From Botryobacter ruber (GTDB taxonomy: Bacteria > Bacteroidota > Bacteroidia > Cytophagales > Hymenobacteraceae), in contig NZ_QCZK02000033.1 of the NCBI RefSeq assembly GCF_003347595.2, positions 1 through 56,108 on the forward strand: DNA of 56,108 nucleotides, in the 5' to 3' direction. Below, one piece after another: positions 26,157 to 36,406 of the stretch; the stretch's first letter is position 1, and each line of letters starts with the position of its first letter. The position numbers were made by a program, and so were the translations under genes. Under the pieces are notes generated by a model. The model worked only from the letters and a program-made list of their open reading frames with translations, did no database searches and had not been told where the DNA came from.

Positions 26157-26903
26157 TTATATCAGGTAGAAGAAGGTAAATACAAATACCCACACCAGGT
26201 CTACAAAGTGCCAGTAAAGACCAACTTTCTCCACCATCTCATAATGTCCACGTTTATGGTATACGCCATTAACGGTATTGATGAAGGCCATGATAAGTAA
26301 CACTACTCCTGAAAATACGTGTGTACCGTGGAAACCAGTGATGAAGAAGAATAAATCTGCAAACAAGGGAGGTCCGTATTGGTTAACAGTCAGGCTAGCG
26401 CCAAACACGCGGGTACCATCGCCCAGCACCATACCGGTGTCGTCACCAACTATAAAGTGCGTCCACTCCCATGCCTGGCAACCCAGGAAGATACTACCAA
26501 AAAGGATCGTCCACAACAACCATTTCTGAACATCATTTTTATCCATACGATGACCGGCTTCCACAGCTAGCACCATCGTAACAGAACTAAGAATGAGGAT
26601 CATGGTCATGAGCGCCACAAAGGCCAGCGGCAGATCCACACCATGCAGCCCAGGGAATGCATTAAATACTTTTTCAGGTATTGGCCACCACTGAGTAGAA
26701 AAGGTAAAAGCTTCCGGATCGCCGACATAAGGCAGGTGCTTATGACGCGACAAACCATAAACAATCAGCAGTGCTCCAAAAGTAAAGGCATCTGATAGCA
26801 GGAAAAACCACATCATGAGTTTTCCATAGCTAGCTTTTAATGGCTCGTTACCACCATCCCATGTACCAGCCTTTGGTGCTTCCAGCGTAGTTGAAGTAGA
26901 CAT
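26157..26903 (-). CDS. Cytochrome c oxidase subunit III
   Basis: 248 residues, seven spans. Family motifs FFLLSDAFTFGALLIVY in the first segment, WEWTHF near the middle, FFITGFHGTHVFSGVVLL and GLYWHFVDLVWVFVFTFFYL at the end. Second of two neighbouring subunit III-type genes. The first (26926-27522) is shorter and more divergent; having two is common in Bacteroidota oxidase clusters. Confidence 0.93.
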   Translation of the reverse strand: MSTSTTLEAPKAGTWDGGNEPLKASYGKLMMWFFLLSDAFTFGALLIVYGLSRHKHLPYVGDPEAFTFSTQWWPIPEKVFNAFPGLHGVDLPLAFVALMTMILILSSVTMVLAVEAGHRMDKNDVQKWLLWTILFGSIFLGCQAWEWTHFIVGDDTGMVLGDGTRVFGASLTVNQYGPPLFADLFFFITGFHGTHVFSGVVLLIMAFINTVNGVYHKRGHYEMVEKVGLYWHFVDLVWVFVFTFFYLI

Positions 26904-26925
26904 AATAATATAGTGAAAAACGTGT

Positions 26926-27522
26926 TTAGTGATTTATCCTTAAAAATATGTACAAATATAGCCAAAGTGCTCCTAAAAAATGCCAGTATATAGTGCATAA
27001 CTGTATACGAAGCATATTCTTTGAGTGTACTTTATACCTGAAACTGGCTATTAAAACAGCCAGAATAAATATTAACCCGGAGATGAGGTGAAATCCATGC
27101 ACACCTGTCAGGACATATAAAAAAGATCCTGCCGGATTACTTTCTGTACCACCAAAAAAAACATTGTTACGTACAAGCTCAGCCCATCCATCAAACTGCC
27201 CTGCCAGAAAAGCAACGCCAAGTCCGAAGGTAAGCAGCAACATGGTCTTCAGTACGCCCAATTTATTATTTCTGGCTGCAAAATAGGCCCACTGCATGCT
27301 GACACTGCTTAGTAAAATAATTACAGTATCAATAAACAAAATGTTCGGTAACTCGAACTCCAGCCAGTTACCCTCTGCTCTCCTAACTATGTAGGCACTG
27401 GTAAAAGCAGCAAACATCATGACGATGCTCACTATTATCAAGATCAGCGCGAACTTTAACGGATGTACTCCCGCTGATTTAGTTTCCTCATTAAATGTTC
27501 CGGGAACCATTGCTAAATCCAT
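26926..27522 (-). CDS. Cytochrome c oxidase subunit III, short paralogue
   Basis: 198 residues, five spans. Carries GVHGFHLISGLIFILAV and CTIYWHFLGALWLYLYIFL, the last two motifs of subunit III, but lacks the first two helices of the longer form, as in the five-helix subunit III of some oxidases. It starts 3 bp after cyoE ends. It and the next gene are probably both oxidase subunits. Confidence 0.88.
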   Translation of the reverse strand: MDLAMVPGTFNEETKSAGVHPLKFALILIIVSIVMMFAAFTSAYIVRRAEGNWLEFELPNILFIDTVIILLSSVSMQWAYFAARNNKLGVLKTMLLLTFGLGVAFLAGQFDGWAELVRNNVFFGGTESNPAGSFLYVLTGVHGFHLISGLIFILAVLIASFRYKVHSKNMLRIQLCTIYWHFLGALWLYLYIFLRINH

Positions 27523-27525
27523 AAC

Positions 27526-28422
27526 TCAAACTTTATCCAAAACAAAAGCAATCTGCACAATAGGCAAATATAAAAAAGAACCAAACATGATACTCATGGC
27601 TGCCTTTTTAGAACAGGTCCTCATCAGGTAAAATGTCTGGGCTAAAAATAATACGCCGCATACTACTGCAATAAGCGCAGAGGTTGAGCCCGTCATTCCA
27701 AACTGAAGTGGTAATAGACTCAGCGGAATAAGCAGGAGCGTATAAATCATAATCTGTATAGCTGTTTTCAGATTCTTCCCTCCTGCCATCGGCAGCATCT
27801 TAAACCCAGCCTTTTTATAGTCGTCGTCCAAAACCCAGGCAATCGCCCAGAAATGAGGAAACTGCCAGATGAACTGTATACCAAACAAAATCCAGGCTTC
27901 TACACCCAGCGTGCCCGTTGCAGCAACCCAACCGATCAGGGGCGGAAGGCCACCCGGAATAGCTCCAATAAAAACACAAATAGGATTAACCCGCTTCATG
28001 GGTGTATAAACAAAGCCATACAGCACCAGTGAAACAAAAGACAAAACAGCAGCCAGGGGATTAAAATTAACCCACAAAATTGCTAAGCCAATAATACCTA
28101 TAACTGTCCCGAACAAACCTGCTTCCTGAACACTAACCTGACCCGTTGGCAAAGGACGCTTGGCTGTTCGCTTCATTAGCTTATCCAGGTCCTTTTCCAG
28201 GATCTGGTTGATTATGTTAGCAGCACCCGTAACCAGGAAACCTCCCGTTAACACCAGCGCCACCTCTACAACCGTACTGTTAAACCGGCCCAGGATAAAA
28301 CCAATAGCACTTGAAAAAGCAACTACAAAGCTTAATCTGAACTTTAAGAGTTTAAAGTATGCTGTTGCTTTATTTGCCATGATAACACCTGACAAGAGTA
28401 GGTTCGATTTGTGTGTGTACAT
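27526..28422 (-). CDS. cyoE: Protoheme IX farnesyltransferase (heme O synthase)
   Basis: Membrane UbiA-family prenyltransferase that makes heme O, precursor of heme A. The aspartate-rich motif is NIINQILEKDLDKLMKRTAKRPLP, and the second loop is VLDDDYKKAGFKMLP. About nine spans. The ATG at 28422 overlaps the ctaA stop in TAATG; an inner ATG at 28380 (MANKATAYFKLLKFR) also fits the family start. 298 residues from the outer start. CtaA acts on its product. Confidence 0.93.
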   Translation of the reverse strand: MYTHKSNLLLSGVIMANKATAYFKLLKFRLSFVVAFSSAIGFILGRFNSTVVEVALVLTGGFLVTGAANIINQILEKDLDKLMKRTAKRPLPTGQVSVQEAGLFGTVIGIIGLAILWVNFNPLAAVLSFVSLVLYGFVYTPMKRVNPICVFIGAIPGGLPPLIGWVAATGTLGVEAWILFGIQFIWQFPHFWAIAWVLDDDYKKAGFKMLPMAGGKNLKTAIQIMIYTLLLIPLSLLPLQFGMTGSTSALIAVVCGVLFLAQTFYLMRTCSKKAAMSIMFGSFLYLPIVQIAFVLDKV

Positions 28423-29495
28423 TATCTTACTGCTACTTTCGCCTTTAACGCTGCCTCGCGTGAGGCAAACCTGTAATAAATAAACATAAAAAACTGAAGC
28501 CCGAATAAAAGCGTCGCGAGAGTGAGATGCAGCGGTTGCAGAAAAGCAGGAATAGCAAAATAAGCCATTATAACACCAAACACGATTTCCAGCCCCAGAA
28601 TAACCAACATCGAGTTTGCCATTAACGACAAGTTCCTGTTCTTCAATTTATACAGTTGATAAACAACAAAGATATTCAAAGCAAGAATGGCAATGGAAAC
28701 AGAACGATGAATGTAAAACTCAAGTCCCAGATTATCTACCCACAACGCTCTGTTTGCACCTCCCATACTATATGCTATCGTATCTACTTCTTCACGTACC
28801 TGCGTGCCTAAGATTATTTGGGCAAAAGTAACTACGGCAATTATCACCAGTAGCGCCTGCAGCCTTCCTGAAAAACTGATTGTTCCGGAAAAAGCAAAAT
28901 TCTGTGACCGAACAAGTGCATACTCTAACAAAGCAATCAGCACCAATGCCAGGGCCATGTGAATGGTGACAGTTACCGGTAAGAGATTTGTAGAAACAAC
29001 TATCGATCCCAGCCACCCCTGTATCCCGACAATAATAAAGCTCAACAGGGCTAAAAAGAAAACCGTCTTATCCGATTTCAGGTATGGAACAGCATAAACT
29101 ACTGTTAGAAAAATCAGAATTCCGATAAGCACGCCAACCAGCCTGTTTACATATTCGATCCAGGTTTTAGTAACATTAAAATCTGTTTCGATAAACTGAC
29201 TTGGATGATTAAAGATGGAAGCAGAAAGGTTCTCAAAACCAAGCCTGTCAAGGTAACCCGCTAGCTTCTGGTTCTTCTCTATCCGCTTCTGCTTGTAAAC
29301 TTCCAGATAATCATCTGGTAATTGGCTGATATCAGTCGGAGGAACCCAGCTGCCGAAACATTTTGGCCAGTCAGGGCATCCCATTCCTGAACCAGTACTT
29401 CGTACGATTCCTCCGACTAATATCAGAAAGTAAACAGCAATAACTGTTAGTACTCCAATAGTTCTAAACCTTTTATGATAAAAAGATTTATTCAT
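28422..29495 (-). CDS. ctaA: Heme A synthase
   Basis: Cox15/CtaA monooxygenase that oxidises the heme O methyl group to give heme A. Length 357 residues, eight spans. Motifs include GGIVRSTGSGMGCPDWPKCFG at the N-terminus with the typical Cys pair, a His in the first heme-binding helix (VTIHMALALVLIALLEY), NLGLEFYIHRSVSIAI, and QPLHLTLATLLFGLQFF. Five bases separate it from the COX1 gene. Its presence, with the cyoE gene, shows that the oxidase uses heme A. Confidence 0.93.
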   Translation of the reverse strand: MNKSFYHKRFRTIGVLTVIAVYFLILVGGIVRSTGSGMGCPDWPKCFGSWVPPTDISQLPDDYLEVYKQKRIEKNQKLAGYLDRLGFENLSASIFNHPSQFIETDFNVTKTWIEYVNRLVGVLIGILIFLTVVYAVPYLKSDKTVFFLALLSFIIVGIQGWLGSIVVSTNLLPVTVTIHMALALVLIALLEYALVRSQNFAFSGTISFSGRLQALLVIIAVVTFAQIILGTQVREEVDTIAYSMGGANRALWVDNLGLEFYIHRSVSIAILALNIFVVYQLYKLKNRNLSLMANSMLVILGLEIVFGVIMAYFAIPAFLQPLHLTLATLLFGLQFFMFIYYRFASREAALKAKVAVR

Positions 29496-29500
29496 TTATT

Positions 29501-31333
29501 TTACTCAAGATCCTTCTCGTGAGGGAAGTTAGATGACTGTGTTTCTGAGAATGGTACCGTCTGAGGAATATAATCCTCTACAGCACCCGGTTTGCTATAG
29601 TCATAAGGCCATCTGTATACTACCGGCAGTGGGCCAGGCCAGTTGCCGTGTCCAGGCAGTACAGGTGTTGTCCACTCAAGCGTGTTTGAATGCCAAGGAT
29701 TCGGAGTAGATCGACGACCTTTGAAAATGCTGTAGATAAAGTTGAACAGGAAAATAAACTGAGCAGAGAATCCAATAATCGCTGAAATTGAAATAAAGGT
29801 ATTCATATCAGCAAACATGTTGAAAGCTTCAAAGCCTGTCCAGGAGTAGTATCTTCTAGGGAAGCCCGCAATACCCAGGTAGTGCATTGGCATAAACACC
29901 AGGTAAACGGCAATAAATGTCAACCAGAAATGGATAAAGCCAAGTTTTTCATCCATCATTCTTCCGAACATTTTAGGGAACCAGTGATAAACTCCGGTAA
30001 ACATACCAAAGAAAGCAGCAGCACCCATTACAAGGTGGAAGTGAGCAATAACAAAGTAGGTATCGTGCAAATGAATATCAAGTGCAGAGTTACCAAGAAT
30101 AATACCTGTTAAACCACCTGAAATAAACAGCGATACAAACCCAATGGCAAACAACATGGCAGTTGAAAACCTGATGTTACCACGCCACAAGGTAGCCAGC
30201 CAGTTAAATACTTTTACAGCAGAAGGTACCGCAATGATAAGCGTCAGGAACATGAAAACAGATCCGAGGAAAGGATTCATACCCGACACGAACATATGGT
30301 GCGCCCATACCACAAACGACAGAACCGAAATACCCATCAGGGAACCAATCATCGCACGATAACCAAAAATAGGCTTACGTGAGTTTGTAGTAATAACTTC
30401 CGATACAAGCCCCATCGCCGGCATAATTACGATGTATACCTCCGGGTGACCCAGGAACCAGAACAAGTGCTGGAAAAGAACAGGGCTACCGCCAGTATTC
30501 GCAAGTGCTTCGCCGGCAATAAAAATATCAGAAAGATAGAAACTGGTACCAAAGCTTCTGTCGAAGATAAGCAATAAGGCAGCAGAGAAAAGAACCGGGA
30601 AAGCAAGCAGACCAAGAACTGCCGTTAAAAACAAAGCCCAGATTGTCAATGGTAACTTTGTCATGGACATTCCTTTTGTTCTCAGGTTAATAATGGTAGT
30701 GATATAGTTCACACCACCTAATAACTGAGATACAATAAACAAGGCCATACTTACCAACCAAAGCGTCATACCTAAACCAGATCCCGGCATTGCTTGGGGA
30801 AGTGCGCTCAGCGGCGGATATACTGTCCAGCCACCGGAAGCAGGACCTGTTTCAATAAACAGGGAGGTAAGGAGGATAATGCTTGACAGGAAGAAAATCC
30901 AGAAGGAAAGCATGTTCATGAAACCGGACGCCATGTCACGCGCACCGATTTGCAGCGGAATAAGGAAGTTTGCGAAAGTACCGCTCAAACCTGCAGTAAG
31001 TACAAAGAACACCATGATGGTTCCGTGCATGGTTACCATGGCCAGGTAAAATTCAGTACTCAGTTTTCCGTTTTCAACCCATCCTCCCAGGATTGGCTCC
31101 AGGAAAGTAAAGGTAGCCTGAGGCCAGCCTAACTGAAGACGGAAAAGAATAGATAAAAATCCTCCTACAAAAGCCCAGAAGATACCGGTAAAAAGGAATT
31201 GCTTCGCAATTACTTTATGGTCCTGGCTGAAAATATATTTCTCTATAAAATTTTGTTCATGATGATGCTCATGCTCTTCATGCACATCATGATGTACTTC
31301 GTGAGTGGAGATATTTGTACTTGACATACTCAA
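29501..31333 (-). CDS. Cytochrome c oxidase subunit I
   Basis: Catalytic subunit of an aa3/caa3-type heme-copper oxidase, 610 residues, about twelve spans. Heme and CuB ligands are visible: the low-spin heme His in VTMHGTIMVF; GHPEVYIVIMP with the Tyr cross-linked to His and the D-channel Glu; the His pair in WAHHMF; and both heme ligands in HDTYFVIAHFHLVMG. The XGHPEV form puts it in the A1 group of proton-pumping oxidases. The N-terminus is unusually His-rich (about residues 8-25: HEVHHDVHEEHEHHHEQ), which might bind metal. It follows the COX2 gene by 13 bp. Confidence 0.96.
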   Translation of the reverse strand: MSMSSTNISTHEVHHDVHEEHEHHHEQNFIEKYIFSQDHKVIAKQFLFTGIFWAFVGGFLSILFRLQLGWPQATFTFLEPILGGWVENGKLSTEFYLAMVTMHGTIMVFFVLTAGLSGTFANFLIPLQIGARDMASGFMNMLSFWIFFLSSIILLTSLFIETGPASGGWTVYPPLSALPQAMPGSGLGMTLWLVSMALFIVSQLLGGVNYITTIINLRTKGMSMTKLPLTIWALFLTAVLGLLAFPVLFSAALLLIFDRSFGTSFYLSDIFIAGEALANTGGSPVLFQHLFWFLGHPEVYIVIMPAMGLVSEVITTNSRKPIFGYRAMIGSLMGISVLSFVVWAHHMFVSGMNPFLGSVFMFLTLIIAVPSAVKVFNWLATLWRGNIRFSTAMLFAIGFVSLFISGGLTGIILGNSALDIHLHDTYFVIAHFHLVMGAAAFFGMFTGVYHWFPKMFGRMMDEKLGFIHFWLTFIAVYLVFMPMHYLGIAGFPRRYYSWTGFEAFNMFADMNTFISISAIIGFSAQFIFLFNFIYSIFKGRRSTPNPWHSNTLEWTTPVLPGHGNWPGPLPVVYRWPYDYSKPGAVEDYIPQTVPFSETQSSNFPHEKDLE

Positions 31334-31346
31334 CAGTCTTTAATTG

Positions 31347-32414
31347 CTACAACTCTTTTTTTACTTCTTCAGCCTTTTCAGATTTATTCTCTAAAACAAG
31401 TTGCTTCTGAGAATCAAGGGTGAATTTGGCTAACAGGTCAGGATGTTCTTCTGAAAAAGGCTTCTGAGAAGCCACCCACTCTTCAAACTCATCTTCTTCG
31501 TCAACCACCACCAGAAAACGCATGGCAAAGTGGCCCTGCCCACAGATTTCGGTACAGGCTAACTCATAGTTGAAACTTGAATTACCTGTTTCGTTTTGCA
31601 TTTCAGCTGTAGTCTTGGTTGGCACAAACCAGAATTTAGTCGGCATACCTGGTACAGCATCCATTTTCAGACGGAAGTGCGGCATGAACACACTGTGGAT
31701 AACATCTCTGGATCTGATTTTCAGCAGCACAGGCTTGCCTTTAGGCACGTGAATTTCGCGGGGCATAAAGTCGTCCATGGAATTTGGATCGCTGAAGTTA
31801 ACACCCATTTCATTTACGGCATCCACATAAGAAACATGAGCTTCACCTAACTTACCATCAGCTCCTGGATAGCGCACCATCCAGTTGAACTGCTTACCCA
31901 TCACTTCGATCACTACTGAATCTTCGGGAGCAGCACTGGTAATGTTTGTCCAGGTTTTCCAGCCATAAAACACTAAAAGTGCCATTACAATAGCTGGAAT
32001 CATGGTCCAGATAATTTCAATTTTGTTGTTGTGCGGGTAGTAGTAAGCCCGCTTGTTATCCTGGTGCTGGTATTTGTAAGAATACCAGAAAAGCAGAATT
32101 TGCGTCAGGACGAACACGATACCAATCACTACCATTGTAATCCAGAACAGCTCGTCTGTCCACTCGCCGTGTACGGAGGCAAGTGGCTGGTTCATGGTAT
32201 CCCATGAGTCAGCGAAGGACCAGAAGAAAGCTGCACCTCCAATGAGCAGGAAGAGCAACAGCAGCACACTGTTTACTTTGTTACTAACTTTAGTTGTTCC
32301 TACCGCACGTTGCGAAGAACCCCTGAAAATCGATGCCAGCGTACCTATTCTGAATAGCAAGAACAGGATTACTATTAAAAGAACGATGGATAACCCTATG
32401 GCGAACGTAATCAT
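31347..32414 (-). CDS. Cytochrome c oxidase subunit II
   Basis: CuA subunit that receives electrons from cytochrome c or directly from the ACIII. Length 355 residues. Three hydrophobic segments (about 5-25, 48-68 and 92-112) and a cupredoxin domain, with CuA ligands in HSVFMPHFRLKMD and CTEICGQGHFAM. One more span than the usual two at the N-terminus. There is no cytochrome c domain fused to the C-terminus, so this is aa3- rather than caa3-type, and the electron donor would be ActE, ActA or a soluble cytochrome. Charged C-terminal tail of about 50 residues. Confidence 0.94.
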   Translation of the reverse strand: MITFAIGLSIVLLIVILFLLFRIGTLASIFRGSSQRAVGTTKVSNKVNSVLLLLFLLIGGAAFFWSFADSWDTMNQPLASVHGEWTDELFWITMVVIGIVFVLTQILLFWYSYKYQHQDNKRAYYYPHNNKIEIIWTMIPAIVMALLVFYGWKTWTNITSAAPEDSVVIEVMGKQFNWMVRYPGADGKLGEAHVSYVDAVNEMGVNFSDPNSMDDFMPREIHVPKGKPVLLKIRSRDVIHSVFMPHFRLKMDAVPGMPTKFWFVPTKTTAEMQNETGNSSFNYELACTEICGQGHFAMRFLVVVDEEDEFEEWVASQKPFSEEHPDLLAKFTLDSQKQLVLENKSEKAEEVKKEL

Positions 32415-32438
32415 TATATAACGTTTTTAGTATAATCT

Positions 32439-33713
32439 CTAAACATGATGGTGAACACTTTCCTCCAGGAATGGGTGGTTAACAGGTACAAGAGAGGCTT
32501 TTGTAAGTCCTTTTGTAAATGTTATCAGGAACACTCCTAAAAATACCAGTGCTGTACCAATTTCAATAAAGCCAATGCCACCGCTTGCACCCATTGTAGC
32601 AGGCATCATCATCAGGTAGAAGTCAAACCAGTGACCGATAAGGATAGCAATTGTCACCAGTTTCAACATGATCATCTGGCGCTTTGCATCTCTTGTCATC
32701 AGCACCAGGAATGGGAATGCGAAGTTGATAATCAGGTTAAAGAAGAAGATCCAGGTGTATTTGCCATCATGGCCGCCTAACCTCTCCAGGAAGTAGATTG
32801 ATTCTTCCGGGATGTTGGCATACCAGATCAGCATAAACTGCGAGAACCAAACATAGGTCCAGAAGATAGAGAAACCAAATACAAACTTACCTAAGTCGTG
32901 CAGGTGGTTGGCGTTTACCATTTTCAGGTAACCGTTCTGCTTCAGAATGATAACGGTGAGGGTGGTAGCTGCAAGACCTGATACCCACCAGCTGGCAAAC
33001 ACATACCAGGCAAACATGGTACTGAACCAGTGCGTGTCAATGGATAATACCCAGTCCCAGGCAGAAAGCGAAGAAGTCACACCAAATACTACGAGGAAGG
33101 TAGCGGAAATCCGGATGCTTCTGTGGTAGTAGTCTGTACCGCCATACAGATCTTCGTTGATGGAGTTTCTTCTTAACCAGTTAAAGAACACGATCCACAA
33201 TACAAAGTAGGCAACCATCCTGATCAGGTAGAACCAGAAATTCAGGTAAGGTGCTTTCCCTTCAATGATCGGATCATAACGGGGATCATTTACATCATAC
33301 AGGTACTCATGCGTCCAGTGAAAGATATCATGCCCTCCGAACAGGAAAACAAGCAACATAACAGCACCACCAATTGGAAGGTAATAGCTAAGTGCTTCTG
33401 GAATACGCTTAATTAATACAGACCAACCTGCATAGGCTACATATTGTACCGCAATAAAGAACACTCCAATGAGTGCAATACCAGTAAAATAAACGTTATT
33501 GAGCCACAGGTTAACAAATAATCTTTTGGACCATGTTACTGCTTCGTGTGCAACTGCTGCAGCTTCACCATGTGCTTCTTCAGCATGATGTTCACCTCCC
33601 CAACCGGCAGCCATGGCAATAATACCAACTATAAGTAAAATAACACCTATAGCTATCATTAAGAAAAACTTGTTATTCGTTTTTCTTGAAATGATGAGTC
33701 TTTCTTCTGTCAT
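32439..33713 (-). CDS. actF: ACIII subunit ActF (quinol:cytochrome c oxidoreductase)
   Basis: Membrane subunit of alternative complex III, 424 residues and about ten spans, related to ActC/NrfD. Blocks include TYVWFSQFMLIWYANIPEE and DWVLSIDTHWFSTMFAWY. The family takes quinol electrons into the membrane complex. A His-rich stretch (EHHAEEAHGEAAAVAHE) follows the first span, and the C-terminus ends in VHHHV. Between the ActE and COX2 genes. Confidence 0.92.
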   Translation of the reverse strand: MTEERLIISRKTNNKFFLMIAIGVILLIVGIIAMAAGWGGEHHAEEAHGEAAAVAHEAVTWSKRLFVNLWLNNVYFTGIALIGVFFIAVQYVAYAGWSVLIKRIPEALSYYLPIGGAVMLLVFLFGGHDIFHWTHEYLYDVNDPRYDPIIEGKAPYLNFWFYLIRMVAYFVLWIVFFNWLRRNSINEDLYGGTDYYHRSIRISATFLVVFGVTSSLSAWDWVLSIDTHWFSTMFAWYVFASWWVSGLAATTLTVIILKQNGYLKMVNANHLHDLGKFVFGFSIFWTYVWFSQFMLIWYANIPEESIYFLERLGGHDGKYTWIFFFNLIINFAFPFLVLMTRDAKRQMIMLKLVTIAILIGHWFDFYLMMMPATMGASGGIGFIEIGTALVFLGVFLITFTKGLTKASLVPVNHPFLEESVHHHV

Positions 33714-33740
33714 TATCCTTTTAAAATTTTGCCTTAGACG

Positions 33741-34427
33741 TTAGTTTTTAGAAGCCTTCTCAACTGAAGTGTTTTCTGATGAACCAGTCACCGGATTATC
33801 AGTTATCGCTTCACCTCCAGCTTCGTTTTCGGCTGCACCAGCAGCAACTGTTGTTCCTGTTTCACCTTTCTGAAGCTGTTGTACATACATTACAATTTTC
33901 CAGCGCTCAGTCGGATTAACCAGGGAACCATGAGGTCTCATGCGGCCCCTGCCGTTCGTGATAACATGAAAAATATGTCCGGCTGGCAAAGTGGCCACTC
34001 TGCCGGATGAATAAGAAGGTACTCCCAGGAATTTCTGACCAACCAGTCCCTGTCCGTCGCCCTGTGCACCATGGCAAGGAGAGCAGAAACGGGTATAAAG
34101 CACTTTTCCTTCCGATAGGTTTTCTTCTGTATAGGCAAGCGGATTTTTCAGCTCAACACCTGCCACTTCAGCAGTGTCTACTGATAAATACAGGTTATAT
34201 CCCTGTTTTCCTCTGGCTACTGTTCCACGCGCAGGCTCACGCATGTTCATACCACCAGGGTTATACAGATTTGTCTTAATCTGTGAATAAGGATCTAATG
34301 GAACAGAATGATACATATCCGGGGCATATTCCGTACCCGGGTTCTGTTCATTGTTACATGCAACCAACACGGCTGTTGTCAGCAATACGGCCGAGGCTTT
34401 CAGGCCAAGTGTAGCTATTCGTTTCAT
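33741..34427 (-). CDS. actE: ACIII subunit ActE, monoheme cytochrome c lipoprotein
   Basis: 228 residues. A lipoprotein signal ends in AVLVAC (lipid Cys24). The cytochrome c domain has the heme site CSPCH at 115-119 with the surrounding GDGQGLVG, and a candidate Met axial ligand in GRGRMRPHGSLV. It probably relays electrons from the ActA hemes to the oxidase. The start overlaps the ActD stop in TAATG. The C-terminal 40 residues are Glu/Ser-rich and probably disordered. Confidence 0.92.
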   Translation of the reverse strand: MKRIATLGLKASAVLLTTAVLVACNNEQNPGTEYAPDMYHSVPLDPYSQIKTNLYNPGGMNMREPARGTVARGKQGYNLYLSVDTAEVAGVELKNPLAYTEENLSEGKVLYTRFCSPCHGAQGDGQGLVGQKFLGVPSYSSGRVATLPAGHIFHVITNGRGRMRPHGSLVNPTERWKIVMYVQQLQKGETGTTVAAGAAENEAGGEAITDNPVTGSSENTSVEKASKN

Positions 34428-34951
34428 TATTTCAACACCTCCTTCTGATTAACCTCGATTGCACCATTAGTACGAAGCAGATTATTCAGCGCGGAAAGAT
34501 CTGTTACGCCATCTTTTACTTCTATTGCCATTACAAACTTATCATCTGTAGATCGCTTATCGAATACCGGCACCCGGGTAGAAGGCTTCAGCTTCTGGAC
34601 GATAAGAAAAGTAATTACCATTCCATGCGCTGCAAAAAGCACCGTAAGCTCGAATGTAACCGGAATAAAGGCTGGCAAAGAAATGTGGGGTTTACCACCA
34701 ATGATCATTGGCCAGTCGAAGCCTAGCATCCAGATCTGCATCCAAAGTGCAAAGGCCATTCCTGTCAGGCCCAGAAAGAAGGCTGCGATAGGCAGTCGTG
34801 AGCGCTTTATTCCTAATACATCGTCTATACCATGTACAGGATATGGCGAAAAAACATCGTATATTTTGGTACCGGCTGCCCGTACATTCTCGATGGCCTG
34901 TAACAGGACATCTTCATCATCGTAGATACCCAGAACAAACTTTTTATTCAT
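34427..34951 (-). CDS. actD: ACIII subunit ActD
   Basis: 174 residues from the ATG at 34951 ([20 protein letters not shown]), two spans (about 55-75 and 95-120), with the soluble part typical of ActD (DUF3341): [17 protein letters not shown] and [11 protein letters not shown] longer frame extends to 35017 but those 22 residues lie inside the ActC gene and do not look like the family start. With the inner start the overlap with ActC is 8 bp. Confidence 0.9.
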   Translation of the reverse strand: MNKKFVLGIYDDEDVLLQAIENVRAAGTKIYDVFSPYPVHGIDDVLGIKRSRLPIAAFFLGLTGMAFALWMQIWMLGFDWPMIIGGKPHISLPAFIPVTFELTVLFAAHGMVITFLIVQKLKPSTRVPVFDKRSTDDKFVMAIEVKDGVTDLSALNNLLRTNGAIEVNQKEVLK

Positions 34952-36386
34952 TGCTATGTGATATGTTAGTAATCGTATGCTTTGCAGATCCATGCATGGC
35001 TTTTGCATGCGGTTCATGGTGGTGAGGCTGCTTTCTTTCAGAAGAAGATTTCAGAATTGCTTTAACCTCAGCCATGTTCACTACCGGGAAGTATTTGGCA
35101 AACAACAGGAATAATGTAAAGAATAAACCTATCGTACCTACATATACCCCTATATCAATACTTGTTGGCGAGAACATAGCCCATGACGAAGGAAGGTAAT
35201 CTCTGTGCAGCGATGTAACAATAATTACAAATCGCTCGAACCACATACCAATGTTTACAAAGATGGTGATGATGAATGTGGCCACTAAGCTTCTTCTGAT
35301 TGCTCGTACCCAGAAAAGCTGTGGCGTGATTACGTTACATGTCATCATGGACCAGTAAGCCCACCAGTAAGGACCGGTAGCACGGTTGATGAAAGCATAC
35401 TGCTCATATTCTACCTGCGAGTACCAGGCAATGAAGAATTCGGTAATATAAGCAACACCCACGATAGAACCTGTCAGGATAATTACCTTGTTCATCGACT
35501 CGATGTGCTCCAGTGTAATGTAATCTTCGAGTTTAAATACTTTGCGGGTAATGATCATCAGGGTCAATACCATCGCAAACCCGGAGAAAATCGCACCAGC
35601 CACAAAGTAAGGAGGGAAAATAGTGGTGTGCCATCCTGGAATTACCGAAGTTGCAAAGTCCATGGATACGATGGTGTGTACCGAAAGTACCAGAGGCGTA
35701 GCCAGACCTGCCAGGATAAGGGAAACTGTTTCGTAACGTGACCAGGCTTTTGCTGAACCTGTCCAGCCGAAAGAAAGAATGGCATAGGCTCTTCTGGCTA
35801 TCGGACCGGTAGCACGGTCGCGGATGGTTGCAAAGTCTGGAATAAGGCCGATGTACCAGAAAACCAGCGACACCGAGAAATAAGTTGAAATCGCGAATAC
35901 GTCCCAGAGAAGCGGTGAGTTAAAGTTAACCCAGAGTGAACCGAACGTGTTTGGCAGCGGGAGTACCCAGTAAGCTAACCACGGACGGCCCATGTGCAGT
36001 ACAGGGAACATAGCCGCACATATTACCGCAAAAATGGTCATCGCTTCAGCGGCCCGGTTAATCGAGGTTCTCCACTTCTGACGGAAAAGCAAGAGAATCG
36101 CTGAAATAAGTGTTCCGGCGTGACCGATACCTACCCACCATACGAAGTTAGTGATATCCCATGCCCAGCCAACTGTTTTATTTAAGCCCCACTCGCCAAT
36201 ACCGAACCACAGGGTGCGATATACCGAGTAACAAAAAATCGCAAAACCTACCAGCGCCACAGCCAGAGCTGCCGCCCAACGCATGTTGGGCTTCGCTTCC
36301 ACCTGCCTGCAGACATCTTCGGTGATGTCGTGGTATGTTTTACCCCCTGTAACAAGAGGCTCTCTTATCGGAGATACATGCTGCAT
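34944..36386 (-). CDS. actC: ACIII subunit ActC (NrfD-like)
   Basis: 480 residues with about ten spans, of the NrfD/PsrC family; holds the quinol site in structures of alternative complex III. Blocks such as [35 protein letters not shown] and [19 protein letters not shown] are typical, including His residues near the proposed quinol site. Follows ActB by 20 bp. The C-terminus is His-rich ([15 protein letters not shown]). Confidence 0.93.
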   Translation of the reverse strand: MQHVSPIREPLVTGGKTYHDITEDVCRQVEAKPNMRWAAALAVALVGFAIFCYSVYRTLWFGIGEWGLNKTVGWAWDITNFVWWVGIGHAGTLISAILLLFRQKWRTSINRAAEAMTIFAVICAAMFPVLHMGRPWLAYWVLPLPNTFGSLWVNFNSPLLWDVFAISTYFSVSLVFWYIGLIPDFATIRDRATGPIARRAYAILSFGWTGSAKAWSRYETVSLILAGLATPLVLSVHTIVSMDFATSVIPGWHTTIFPPYFVAGAIFSGFAMVLTLMIITRKVFKLEDYITLEHIESMNKVIILTGSIVGVAYITEFFIAWYSQVEYEQYAFINRATGPYWWAYWSMMTCNVITPQLFWVRAIRRSLVATFIITIFVNIGMWFERFVIIVTSLHRDYLPSSWAMFSPTSIDIGVYVGTIGLFFTLFLLFAKYFPVVNMAEVKAILKSSSERKQPHHHEPHAKAMHGSAKHTITNISHSNE

Positions 36387-36406
36387 AATGCTATCGAAAT
36401 TATAAA

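Noticed and set aside
28380..28422. Shorter start for cyoE at 28380
   Set aside because: Not excluded: the family fits either start, but the TAATG overlap with ctaA favours 28422.
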